From: Aquilaria yunnanensis
Taxonomy: Eukaryota > Streptophyta > Magnoliopsida > Malvales > Thymelaeaceae
Length of the DNA stretch: 64,000 nucleotides
Reading direction: 5' to 3'
Assembly: GCA_039654915.1 (NCBI GenBank)
Contig: CM077599.1
Span: 13,146,501-13,210,500 of the forward strand
Part shown: positions 1 to 9,961 of the stretch, one piece after another
How the letters are laid out: each line of letters starts with the position of its first letter
Numbering within the stretch: position 1 is the stretch's first letter
Translations under genes and position numbers: made by a program
The notes under the pieces: model-generated
What the model was told of the DNA's origin: nothing
Databases searched by the model: none
What the model saw: only the letters and a program-made list of their open reading frames with translations

Positions 1-1
1 C

Positions 2-1225
2 ATGATGAACCGAGTACCGAGAAATGATGATGGTGGTCCTGTCCAATGTAATGGTGACTTGTGGTCCATATTCACTTTTCCGGGACGACCATATGGTGCA
101 TGCCGATATAGATTCCTCACGGACGATGAACTAAGACTTGCAACCACATACATTCTTCTAAACTGTGCTCAGATCAGGCCATACCTAAAGTAAGTCATCG
201 TTCATGTAAAGGCATTCCAACTGTGATTATGTTGAAATTCAGTACTACTCATCAAACAAAACTAACATATTTTTATTGTTTCTGTTATTGGCGACAGTAT
301 GTTTGTGGACATGGTCAGGGAAACTGCACCCGAGATAACAATGTCCGAGATGGACATACACATTGAAAACAATTTCTCAGCCTGGCTCCGACAATATGTA
401 CGTGTGCTTTTAGGACAGAATGTATTGTAATATGTTAAGTTATAAAAGTCTCCATATATATTGTCCTAAATTGAAATATGTTTTACATAGGTTGATGACC
501 TAGGTAACAATATTGTCGATAACATCTTGTGGGATGTTGCATGTGGGCCCTCACGGCGAGTTCAGACATGGCCAGTGTATTTCACAAATGGGTACAAGTT
601 TCACATAAGTGAATGGGGGAAGGACAAATCAACATTTAATAGTGGAGTCTGCATACGCAGTACGGGTGCAAGTGAAGTTGAATGTGATTTTTATGGTATA
701 TTAGAAGAAGTCATTCAACTCGAATATCTCGGCTTTCCGCATAAGAATGTTGTCTTGTTTAGGTGCAACTAGTTTGACCCAACACTTGGACGTGGAACTC
801 GAATGCATAAATAGTTTGGGTTAGTTGAGATCCGGAATAGCCGCAGATATCAGAAGTTTGATCCTTTCATTCTAGCATCACAAGCTGACCAAGTTTACTA
901 CACACAATATCCAAGTAAGTCAAGTGAAAGAAACGGGTGGTCAGCTGTTATGAAGATAAAACCTCGATGGATAATACAGGCTGCAATTCTGGACACGGAT
1001 GATGTGTATCAAGACAGTGGATCCGTTAATTGTCAAAGAATTGAAGATGACCCAATTGAGGAGTTAGCTGACACGGGTGTCGGTGATGATATTGAAGAAG
1101 ATGTACTTGAGGAGGGGGGATCTAATGACGAGACAGAGGATGATGAAGAGTTTATATCCGATGACAGTGACTCTAAAGAGTCAGAGGAGTTTGAGTCGAA
1201 TGACAACAGTGGGTCGAATGAATGA
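2..1225 (+). pseudogene. TNP2-like CACTA transposase, C-terminal part (DUF4218/DUF4216 region), broken
   Basis: Three exons can be joined in one frame: 2-189, 298-397 and 491-1225, with GTAAGT and GTACGT donors. The first exon reads YILLNCAQIRPYL, the end of the DUF4218 region of TNP2 transposases. The third holds the DUF4216 region (WPVYFTNGYKFHISEW, then the FDP and YQKFDPF blocks) and an acidic Asp/Glu/Ser-rich tail that ends at 1225. Two in-frame TAG codons, at 770-772 (where tryptophan of a CNWFDP motif is expected) and 812-814, interrupt the third exon, so the gene is dead. The catalytic part lies upstream of the window. TNP2 family membership rests on these motifs and on the matching CACTA terminus. 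Confidence 0.85.
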
Positions 1226-1374
1226 TTAGATAACATGTACTAGGAATAATGATAACCTGTAATTTCTAAGTAATGTGTAGAAAATATTTGAGTACATTTA
1301 TGTACCCCTAATACTGCACAATATATGTCAGTAAATATATGTTATGTTTAATTTACCAACTTACCTAAAAATAA

Positions 1375-3140
1375 ATGCAGATGCCTCGTAAAGGGGATAA
1401 CACCTATAAACGCCGACCTGGGAAAGGACCATTTATGCAATTTAAGGAGGTAATGGAGCCAATACTTAATGAACGACATAGGATCGGTTCTTCATCCCGG
1501 GCACAAGAGGATGTCGGTGTAGAGACGCAGGGAACAACAGTGCCAGCCACGCAGGTCCCCTCACATGAGCACCAATCTGACGGCGGTGGAGGCACGCCAT
1601 CAGGACATGGATCTGGTGCGCGCCACCTGAGGCACCCCATAGTGACGACTCATCCCTCAGATGATGATATACATATTGATGACATCCCATCATCGATGTC
1701 ACAGACAGCAGGCCGACCGCGGATGAAGATATCCCCACATGGTAACACGTAAGTGATAAATACCAGACACACGTATTAATATTAGTAAGAGTAAATACTT
1801 TACATGGAATCATTCTTTGAAACTTAAGTCATATAATTTCAACGTCACAGATTCATTCCAGCTGCGGCGACACGGTTAGTGACACCATGTTTCACCACAC
1901 ATTTCAAACCATATTCTGATTGGTCCTCTGTCTCTCCATCAGACCTGCAGCAATGGTGGCATGTTTTTTAGGTATGACAATAATATTACTATGTTAATGA
2001 TGTAATAATGTTATAAGATATAGAATTGTATTTTCCCATGCTAATAGTTTAAACATATTAACCTGTACAGAGGAGCTATGAGTGGGATCCCATACACCAT
2101 AATGAGGTGTATCGGGTGTGGAATATATTGGGAGCACAGCATTACAGAAGCATGATGTCATAAATTCGGCGTGTGAAAGATCCGGTTAAACGTCGAGCGA
2201 AGGCAAACTTTATGTCAGATGCTGTATATGCGGAAATGGAGTCATATTGGGTGAGTCCGGAGTTCATTCAGAAGTCCACTAAGTTCAAGGCAATGCGAGC
2301 AACAATGACTGACGAGGATTCACAGTCTGGCTTTTGTAGCGCGACATATGCTGGGGGATCTATCTCGATGTCTGCACATCGAGAGCAAATGGTATGTATC
2401 GCTAATGTTCTTTCAAACAACAGTTCAGATACTAATAAAATTAAATTACATATTAATGTTACATTTCATTTAATTAGAGAGAGAGAGATCCTGAGAATAA
2501 GGACCCTGGCTTGTTTAAAGTCCTTCAGGCGACACATAAAATGAAGAATGGGAAATATGTTAGTAAGAGCTGTGAAGAAGTTGCCGTAAGTAGTAAAACT
2601 GTTTGGTTGTAGAATATTCTTAAGTTAATTACTATGTTTTACAAATTATGACATGACTAAATGTATTTTATGACGTTTCTGTAGACTCGTATCAGTGTAG
2701 AGATTGAGGAGCAAACACAGCAAGAGGATGGAATAGAGGCCATTGATGAACTAGCAATCATTAGTACTGCATCTGGCGGTAGAATGAGAGGCCGTGTATT
2801 TGGATTAGGATTTGAGCAGTGTGTTATACCGGGACGCCGACAGCCAAGTCTCATCCCGCCTATCGACATCACACAGACACCGCAATTCAACGAGCAAGTA
2901 CAGAAGATGATGGCGGAGGAGAATGCGCGAGGGGATGCGGAGTACGAGAGGAAGCTCGAGAGAATTAAGAGGAGATAGAGAGCAGAGATGGAGGCTCAGA
3001 GAGCCCCATTGGAGGCAAACCGGGCTCAGTTGGAGATTATTTGTCATTCGCTAAACCTTCCGTGCCCGCCGGCACAACCAGTTCCACATTATCCTGATGA
3101 CTCGGACTCAGAGGATGAGGAGATAGTCGGGACTCCGTGA
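1375..3140 (+). pseudogene. CACTA second ORF (plant Transposase_24, Ptta/En/Spm type), broken
   Basis: Five exons fit one reading frame: 1375-1748, 1851-1971, 2071-2391, 2478-2585 and 2685-3140, all with GT/AG borders and consistent phase. The N-terminal third is low-complexity and hydrophilic. The middle exon carries the conserved block (VKDPVKRRAKANFMSD, then WVSPEFIQKS and SATYAGGS) typical of the Transposase_24 family found next to TNP2 genes. The last exon is rich in Glu, Arg and Gln (a probable coiled coil) and ends in an acidic stretch. In-frame stops lie at 1969-1971 (directly on the exon border), 2161-2163 and 2976-2978. The product resembles the DNA-binding partner of the CACTA transposase; that role is inferred from family and position. 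Confidence 0.8.
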
Positions 3141-3454
3141 TGGGCGTCATCAATAGTTTAGCGCATTTCCAAAGTTCTTGTGTTAGAGCCCTAGACATAA
3201 TAATTTCTAAACCTAAATCAGACTGACTTGATATTTCTAAAATGTGTAAGGCGTTGAATGTTGAATGCTTTCTTTCAGACATATCTGTTATTGTTTTAAT
3301 TATGCTGTATTTGAGAATATTTTATTTTAACAATGTTGGCATAGCTGTGTAATGTTTATTGCTAAGTAAAGCCGGGCGTACTTTTGAATTGGTATTTTAA
3401 TTTTGAATGTGGATTGAAACGGGGAAAAATACGAAACAACCGAGCCATGGAACG

Positions 3455-3845
3455 TTTAATATACATTACCAACACGGAAATCGGGAACTTACCAACTTGG
3501 GCGCATTGTTAATTACCAACGGCTTCATAACAACTACCTTACCAACTTCCGGCGGTTGGTAATTACCAACTGCCAAGTTACCAACAGGCAGCAGTTGGTA
3601 ACTTACCAACTGCCACCAGTTGGTAACTTACTTACCAACAGCTGACAGTTGGTAGCTGGTAAGTTACCAACGGCTGACAGTTAGTAACTACAACTACGCG
3701 ATGGAAACCAAGTCCTTTTCATGACCGTTGGTAATTACCAACGTGTATTTTACCAACGTGTTATTAGTTGCGCGTTGGTAAAAATTTTTCCAACATATCG
3801 AATACCAACCGCCATTTACCAACGTGTAGCAGTTGGTAAAGTCCT
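3455..3845 (+). repeat. CACTA subterminal repeats (TTACCAAC / GTTGGTAA)
   Basis: Roughly 25 copies of an 8-bp motif, TTACCAAC, or its reverse complement, GTTGGTAA, crowd this stretch just inside the element end. They often form back-to-back palindromes such as GTTGGTAATTACCAAC. Arrays of short direct and inverted motifs in the last few hundred bases are the binding sites of the accessory transposase in CACTA elements; this role is assigned here by analogy. Confidence 0.85.
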
Positions 3846-3859
3846 ATATTTTAGTAGTG

Positions 3860-5539
3860 CCACGAGAAATAGATATTTAATTATTTTTAAAAAATAAAAG
3901 AAATAAGTTCAAATTTTAAGGGAGTCAAATTAACTAAAATTAAACTAAGATTAAACTAAACCAATGACAAAATTAACAAACCAGGAAGAAAACAATCATA
4001 TGATAGTTAAAACTTGGGTTTCCACCTAGATGAAATTCTTCTAATCAATTATTTTGGTAGATTTTTAGTTGTCAACAAGCACTTCTAGTGTTACAACTCT
4101 CTCCTGAGCAATTGTAATGTGTTCGATTGGCCTACAATTATCTCTTAATCTCTTGCATCATTAATCAAACTCATTAAGTTCAGGTTGCCAATTTAACAAA
4201 TCACAATAAATAGGTATATCTCTATCTTAATTATTGTAATTCTATTTCCTTGGTGCATTAATTAAATTTCACCTCTCAGTTCTTCTTTCAATACCCTCTT
4301 ATCTATGATGATCAAGCATAGACAATACTCATTGTTACAAAGGAAATAAACTAAAACACAACCCAAATAAGTTAATTAAAATAATTCAACTACGTTACAT
4401 TCTTAACCTTAACCTTAGCATAAAAATTTAACCTCTCATGCTAGATTAAAAGATGATTTCCAATAATCCCATGAAATAAGGCGGCGGAATGAACAAACAA
4501 TATCTTAGGCTAATCCGAATGTAAAGGAGACAAGAGAAATATTAAAACCAAATTCGGTTCTTCCGTCTCTTGTCCGCTTCTATGTTGATCACACTTTCAA
4601 TTTGGTTGCTTCTTGCTCCAATTAGCCGCAAAGCAATTTTTTCTTCGCCTCCCCACTGTTCCGATTTGCCACTTGTCTCTTCCTTCTTCACAATTCATCC
4701 TTTGTCCGCAGCAACTCTTGTCCGATCCATCTCCTCCATGCGGCTACCCTCTCTTTTTTTTATATTTGTAGGGTTTTTAGTCCTTAGCCTTTACAATTTT
4801 AAATAACTAAAACACCCTTGACTTAAAATAAAATATAACATAATAAAAAGGGTATTTTTGTCAATTATGAGAAAATTTTCTTCAATTCCAAGTGTACCTC
4901 TTACTTTATAATTTCTTGTAATTCAGTTATTTTATTTCATAAAAATCTAATCAATTCCTTTCATAAATTCTCTAATCTAAATAAAATAAAAACTAAAATA
5001 ATAAATCACTTAATTATAATAAAATTAACCTAAAATAGGTATAAAAATTAACACACAAATTAAGTTGATCACCGTTCTCTCCTTCAATCTTGTGGTGACA
5101 AGGTCGATTCCAGTGCTGACCTTGGTGGCAAGTGGCAGCCTTCGATTGAGACAACAACCACAATGAGTAGTCCAGGTAACAAAAATAAAGAGCAAGGTGG
5201 GTCGCTGCGGGGAATCTAATACCTCATACAAAGACAACAAACATTTCAAATTTTTCTCAAACCCTAAATTTACGAAATAAATGGAAAAATTCACAGAAAA
5301 TACCTGAAATGAAAGCTGAACCACATGATTTTCAAGTGGAGATGACAACGAATGGAGGAATTTAGTTTCAAAAAAAGTGAAATCTGGAGGTTGGGAGGAA
5401 TTTGGGAGAAAAGGACGAAGAGCTCATCTTTCTCTTATCTCTGTGTGGTCTGCGTTCGACCAGCAGGGGAAATGGGTGATAAGGCTGACCATAACCAAAA
5501 TGACATCGTTTTAGGCATTGCTAGGTACTTTTTTTTCCA
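3860..5539. other. Intergenic AT-rich stretch, no gene recognised
   Basis: No credible coding frame was found. The first 700 bases are A/T-rich. From about 4560 to 4760 the sequence is pyrimidine-rich and of higher complexity. Around 5340-5470 a G-rich segment (GGTTGGGAGGAATTTGGGAG) resembles the untranslated part of an LTR element read from its far side, but no LTR ends could be set. The segment beside the MULE insertion continues on the other side at 6673. Confidence 0.5.
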
Positions 5540-5548
5540 TATGGTAAA

Positions 5549-6672
5549 GGCCAAAATGCGCATTTGGCCCCTCAACTTGGCCAACTCTAACGAGTTAGTC
5601 CTTTATGTTTGACTCACTGCGAGTTAGTCCCTCAACTTTACAAAACTTAGCGAGTTCGTCCAAATTGGATTAAAGGGTAAACGGAGTTAGATGTGTTGTT
5701 GACGTGGCGTGGAGCTATACTGAGTTGGTGCTCCCATATCAGCTTTTTTTCCACATCATCTCGTCTCGTCTCTCCCGTTATTCATTTGTTCCGGCGAAAC
5801 TCATTGTCAACACCACCGCGGCTTCTTCATGTTTGGATCCCTCCTGGTGAAGGGCTCATCTTGGGTCGTTGGGGCTACTCCTCGCCTTCATTTTCCTTTC
5901 TACCCTCTCTCCTGACTCCATCTCTCTTCCCCTTGCCACCATCTACCGGTCGTTTCTCTTCCCCTTGCCATCTCTGGTTCTTGCCAAATGCCAAGGACCA
6001 AATCTGCAATACCTTGTCTGATTCCTTCCTCCAGCCTCTTCTCATCACTGCCAGATGCCAATGGGCACTTGCCTAGAAAAGCTCGACCCTAATTGTCCAA
6101 ACTTGTCCAGAGATGGAAATAGAAATGGCCAAAATGCAGGCATCGAGTGAGACGATGGTGGGTGAGCGGGGAGGACAGTGGGTATCTAGTGAGACGATGG
6201 CTAGCGGACGACGATTGCAGACGAGGAGGATAGGCATCGGGTGAGAAGCTGGCCGGTGGACGAGGATTGCAAACGAGGAAGGTAGGCGAGGACGGAGGAC
6301 GAGGAAGGATGGGGGAGGCAGGTGGGCGACAAGGGAGGAAAGAGGGCGCGGAGAGATAAGGGTGATGGCCGGTGGATGAGGATTGTAGATGATGAGGGCG
6401 GCCGATGACGGCCGATGAGGAGGGATGGGGGAGGCGGGTGAGTGACGAGGGAGGAGAGATGGCGAGGAGAGAGGGCAAGGAGAGATGATGACGGTGTTAA
6501 AATCCCAGGCTGAACAATTTCTTTACGTGGGACTGATTCATTTAATTTAGTAAAGTTGAGGGACTAACACGCTTAATTTGTAAAGTTAAAGGACTAACTC
6601 GCACTGAGTCAAACCAAAAGGACTAACTCGCTCAAGTTTGCCAAGTTGAAGGACCATATGTGCATTTTGGCC
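5549..6672. mobile_element. Non-autonomous MULE (1.1 kb), perfect 9-bp target duplication
   Basis: The ends are long inverted repeats starting GGCCAAAATGC and ending GCATTTTGGCC. The left arm reads in over more than 100 bases (CCCCTCAACTTGGCCAAC, then CGAGTTAGTCCTTT) and the right arm gives the same text in reverse complement. The 9-bp sequence TATGGTAAA occurs directly at both sides (5540-5548 and 6673-6681), the duplication size typical of Mutator-like elements. The centre (about 5750-6480) is GC-richer than its surroundings; its right half is a degenerate purine-rich tract of GACGAGG/GGCGATGG type. No transposase is present. Two open frames (5693-6076 plus, 6089-6478 minus) have biased composition and match no family I recognise; capture of a host fragment is possible but not shown. 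Confidence 0.9.
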
Positions 6673-9600
6673 TATGGTAAATGGCATTGTTTTGAAATTT
6701 TTTCCCCCCTTTATTTCCAGGTTTCTCAGACTTAAATTTTTTTTTTTTATCAGATTCCTAGCCACCATCGTTACTTTGCCGGATTGGATTTGGTCTTTTC
6801 GCCCAGCCACCACTATCCGATGGTGAGCTGTTGGATTGCCTTTTAAGAAAGGTACTGACGGCTAGCTGTCAAAGTGTATATGTCCAAACGGCATCGTCCC
6901 TACCCTTTTCCCCCTTTCATTTTTTTAGCCGTCGGATTGTTTCTGTCGGGCATAACGTGTGTTGTTAGTAGTGATCCCTAAAATGGGTGTGAATGTGTTT
7001 CTTACTAAAATTATAAATATGAATAAATCAGAAGACAAATATATATAAATTCCGACATACAAATAAAATAATAGATATAATTCAGAAAAAAAAAGTGATA
7101 AATTTGTATAAACCTTGAAACACCTATGCACAAATAAAATTCTAAAATCTATTGTTGATGTATTCAACTATATGCATATTAAATATTTTCATACACACTA
7201 TTTCATATGTGTAGCAACGTAACAAAAGTCAGTTCCCGGACAAAATTAAGTGTCAATAATATTTATATTAGATTTCAACTCTTTAAATTAAAATAAGAGA
7301 AATGCATAAAACCAACTAACACAACGGTCACAACAAGTGACTAAAAAGCTAAGTCGATATTTTCCTGGTCATTAGTGGCTAATGATTGAAGAGCAACAAC
7401 CTCAAGTAACTAATTAGCAGCTGAAAAGTTAGTTGCTTTTAATGTTTTTGTTTTTTTTAAAGTGAAATTATTTGATCATTTTTTTTATTTTTAGATAATT
7501 TAAATATATGTTAATATATATTGTATAATTTCTAGTTTTTAGAATTCAATTCTAAAATGCTAATATGTATGTGTGTGTGTGTGTGTGCATGTGTGTGTGT
7601 GTGTGTGCGTGTGTGCACATGTGTGTGTGTGTGTGTGTATGTGTGTGTTCATTTTATTTTTCTATAGAATCATCACGTTCCTCTCCCCCATCTACCCCTA
7701 GTTTTTTTCATCCTCAAGACTTCATCAATTGAGAAGTTGAGCACACCTTTTGCCACTATCCAGCAAGAGTAATTCTTGAAAGTGTAGGCCATCTAAATGA
7801 CAAAAGCGTCCAACAGCATGGTCTAGAGGTTGGTCGGGAAAGGGTGCGGTTTGATGAATCTGGCTGGTGTGGGAGGATAGCATCAACGGTGAGGGAGGGC
7901 CTTGCAGCCATTAAGGAGGAGTTTTTGGTCACATCCTTAACTATCCTTAGCCTAGTAGGAGTTCCCCACCACTTCAATCAAAAACAGCCTCAAAGGGGAC
8001 AGATAAGACTGTAACACAAAAACAACATTAAGCAGTCTTGGTTTTTGGCAAACAGATGAATGAAATGTTGTTTAGCCAATTAATTCACAAGTTAAGTTTT
8101 ATAAGCCTGTTAGAAACTTGAACACAAGTCAAAATTAATCAAGGGAACTTAGGAAAAATGGATTTAGCTTATTTTACTTGATAAAAACCAGAAGTCAACA
8201 TTGTGATCAAAGCTGAGTTTTCACAGCATTGGTTGCCTATTGTAATAGTTAAAGAGAATATAATCAAATGAGCTATTTAGTTCAACTTCAATAATTCCAT
8301 TATATATTTAATTAGGGTAGGGAAGGAAATACAACTCATAACTTCATCATCTAGAGAAGCATTTTGTTAACACCCAATTCTGTCCGAACACTAATTTTTA
8401 TTTAGTTTTATGTTAGAAAAAATAGTTTGGGGGCCATTTTTGTTTTCAAGGGCAATTTGGCCATCTTCTAGGATAATTAGGTCACTTTGGTCATTTAGAG
8501 GTTGGGTAGTTGATAGGATCATGTGCATTTAGATTATGCTATTATTGCATGTTATAAACCTTGTAGGAATTTAGAATGGTCATTTATGGTCAAAATAGGA
8601 ATTAATTTAATATAGGAACTAATTTAGGGTCTTAAAAGTCTTTTGGGGTTAGTTTAGCCAAAAAGAAAGAGTTTGTGCATGAATTGAGGGTTTTTAAAAA
8701 GTTCAAAGTAAAATTGGAGATTTTGAGGCTAATCTATCAATTACCAAAAAGTTTGAGGTAAATCTAAAAATTTTATAAAATTCAGGTAAAATCTGGTAAC
8801 TTCCTAAAGTTCAAGGCTGATTTAACATATTCTAGAAGTATTGAATTGAATTGTAATTTCACATAAAGTCAGGGGCAATATCAAAAGTTAAGAGTTCTTT
8901 CAGATTTGGACTAGTATTTAAACCAGATTGCTTCATAGCAAATTTAAACCTATACGAGTTCTATTTTTATAAGGCTTAATTTTAAATTTAGTTGTTAATA
9001 ACGTTCATGACACTTGCCTATAGGGGTCACCATTTTAGAGAAATTACAGAGAAAAGGGAAAGAATTTTGCAACCCTAAGTTTCAGCAAGAAAAAAAGTGA
9101 AAGTGCAGTTTCAGCCCCTTGATTTTTTGTTACCTAGCCTCTGAACCCTAAGCTTTCCCCATTGCCGCCGCTGCTCTTCAAGACCAACCTGCCACTCCCA
9201 GCCATCGCTACACCACTGCCAACCTCTCAAGTAGCCCAACGCCGCAAAGCCTCCCCCGTGTGTCAGTCGCCACCGGTGACGCTGAAACGAAAGGAGAGAG
9301 GTTCACAACATGAGACCCCTCATCCTCGATCTTCGTTCCACCACCGCCAGCCACTACCGGTCGCCTATAAAGGCGTCCCTAGGGTTGCCGCCACTCGCTC
9401 CGTCAATGCAGGTGAACAGAGAATCGATGCAAACCCATTTGTGACCTGTGACCCGAACCGAATTCAACCCGTCTGACCCAACCAAAATTCTCTCTTGTGG
9501 TATAACTCCTATTTATCCCCCTAAACTTTATATTTTGGTCATTTGAGTTGCTAAATTTTTACTATTTTTCAGAAAAGTCACTGACAGCAAGTTTCTCTAT

Positions 9601-9961
9601 TGCTTTTCTATTTGATTTTTTTCTTGTCCATTTGTTTGTTTGGTCATGCATCAATTTAACTATTAATTTGGCAAATGAATATAAGTTAGGATTTTTTTTT
9701 TTGTTTTATTCTAAGTTTTAAGCCATATAATGCTCGTTAAAAAAATCATCTTAGAAAAATTCAATTCTGTATGAGTTTAATAAAACCCCACAATGAATTT
9801 AGGATAATAATTAATAGTAAGTTTAGAGATTCACATCTTGCTAATCTAAATAGGATCCATGGTTTAGTTAATTACTTAAAGCCTTTAAAAATAATAATAA
9901 ATAAATTAGGTTTTAATATCCATATCAGGGTGATTCGATAGGATTTATGATTTAGATTAAT
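6673..9961. other. Gene-free stretch with a microsatellite and possible LTR debris
   Basis: No gene was recognised. 6673-7300 is AT-rich continuation of the MULE host sequence. 7567-7648 is a TG microsatellite (listed separately). 7700-8000 is of ordinary complexity with no convincing product. From about 8365 the text TGTTAACACCCAATTCTG, followed by a long AT-rich run and a proline-coding CCGCC-rich segment at 9160-9450, resembles an LTR of a Ty3-gypsy chromovirus, but no matching end or target duplication was found. 9800-9961 resembles 13030-13120 across the inserted CACTA element. Confidence 0.5.
7567..7648. repeat. TG/CA microsatellite, interrupted
   Basis: About 82 bases of TG dinucleotides, interrupted by CA, CG and TA steps (GTGCATGTG, GTGCGTGTG, GTGCACATG). 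Such alternating purine-pyrimidine runs can adopt Z-DNA; nothing else is suggested by the surroundings. Confidence 0.95.

Larger units (their letters stand above)
1..3859 (+). mobile_element. CACTA (En/Spm) DNA transposon, 3' part, degenerate
   Basis: The window opens inside an En/Spm-type element that reads left to right. It holds the C-terminal end of a TNP2-like transposase, a second gene of the plant Transposase_24 type, a block of short subterminal motifs, and a terminus reading TTTTAGTAGTG, the reverse complement of the CACTACTAAAA end of this superfamily. The terminal TAGTG occupies 3855-3859 and the next bases, CCA, would be one copy of the 3-bp target duplication. The other terminus lies before the window. 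Both genes carry in-frame stops, so the copy cannot make its own transposase. Confidence 0.9.

Noticed and set aside
6961..6973. CACTA-like right end GTTGTTAGTAGTG
   Set aside because: No matching left end, subterminal motif cluster or target duplication could be found nearby.
9162..9476. 104-residue Pro/Arg-rich frame
   Set aside because: Biased composition, no recognised domain and no promoter or splice context; it may be LTR leader sequence.
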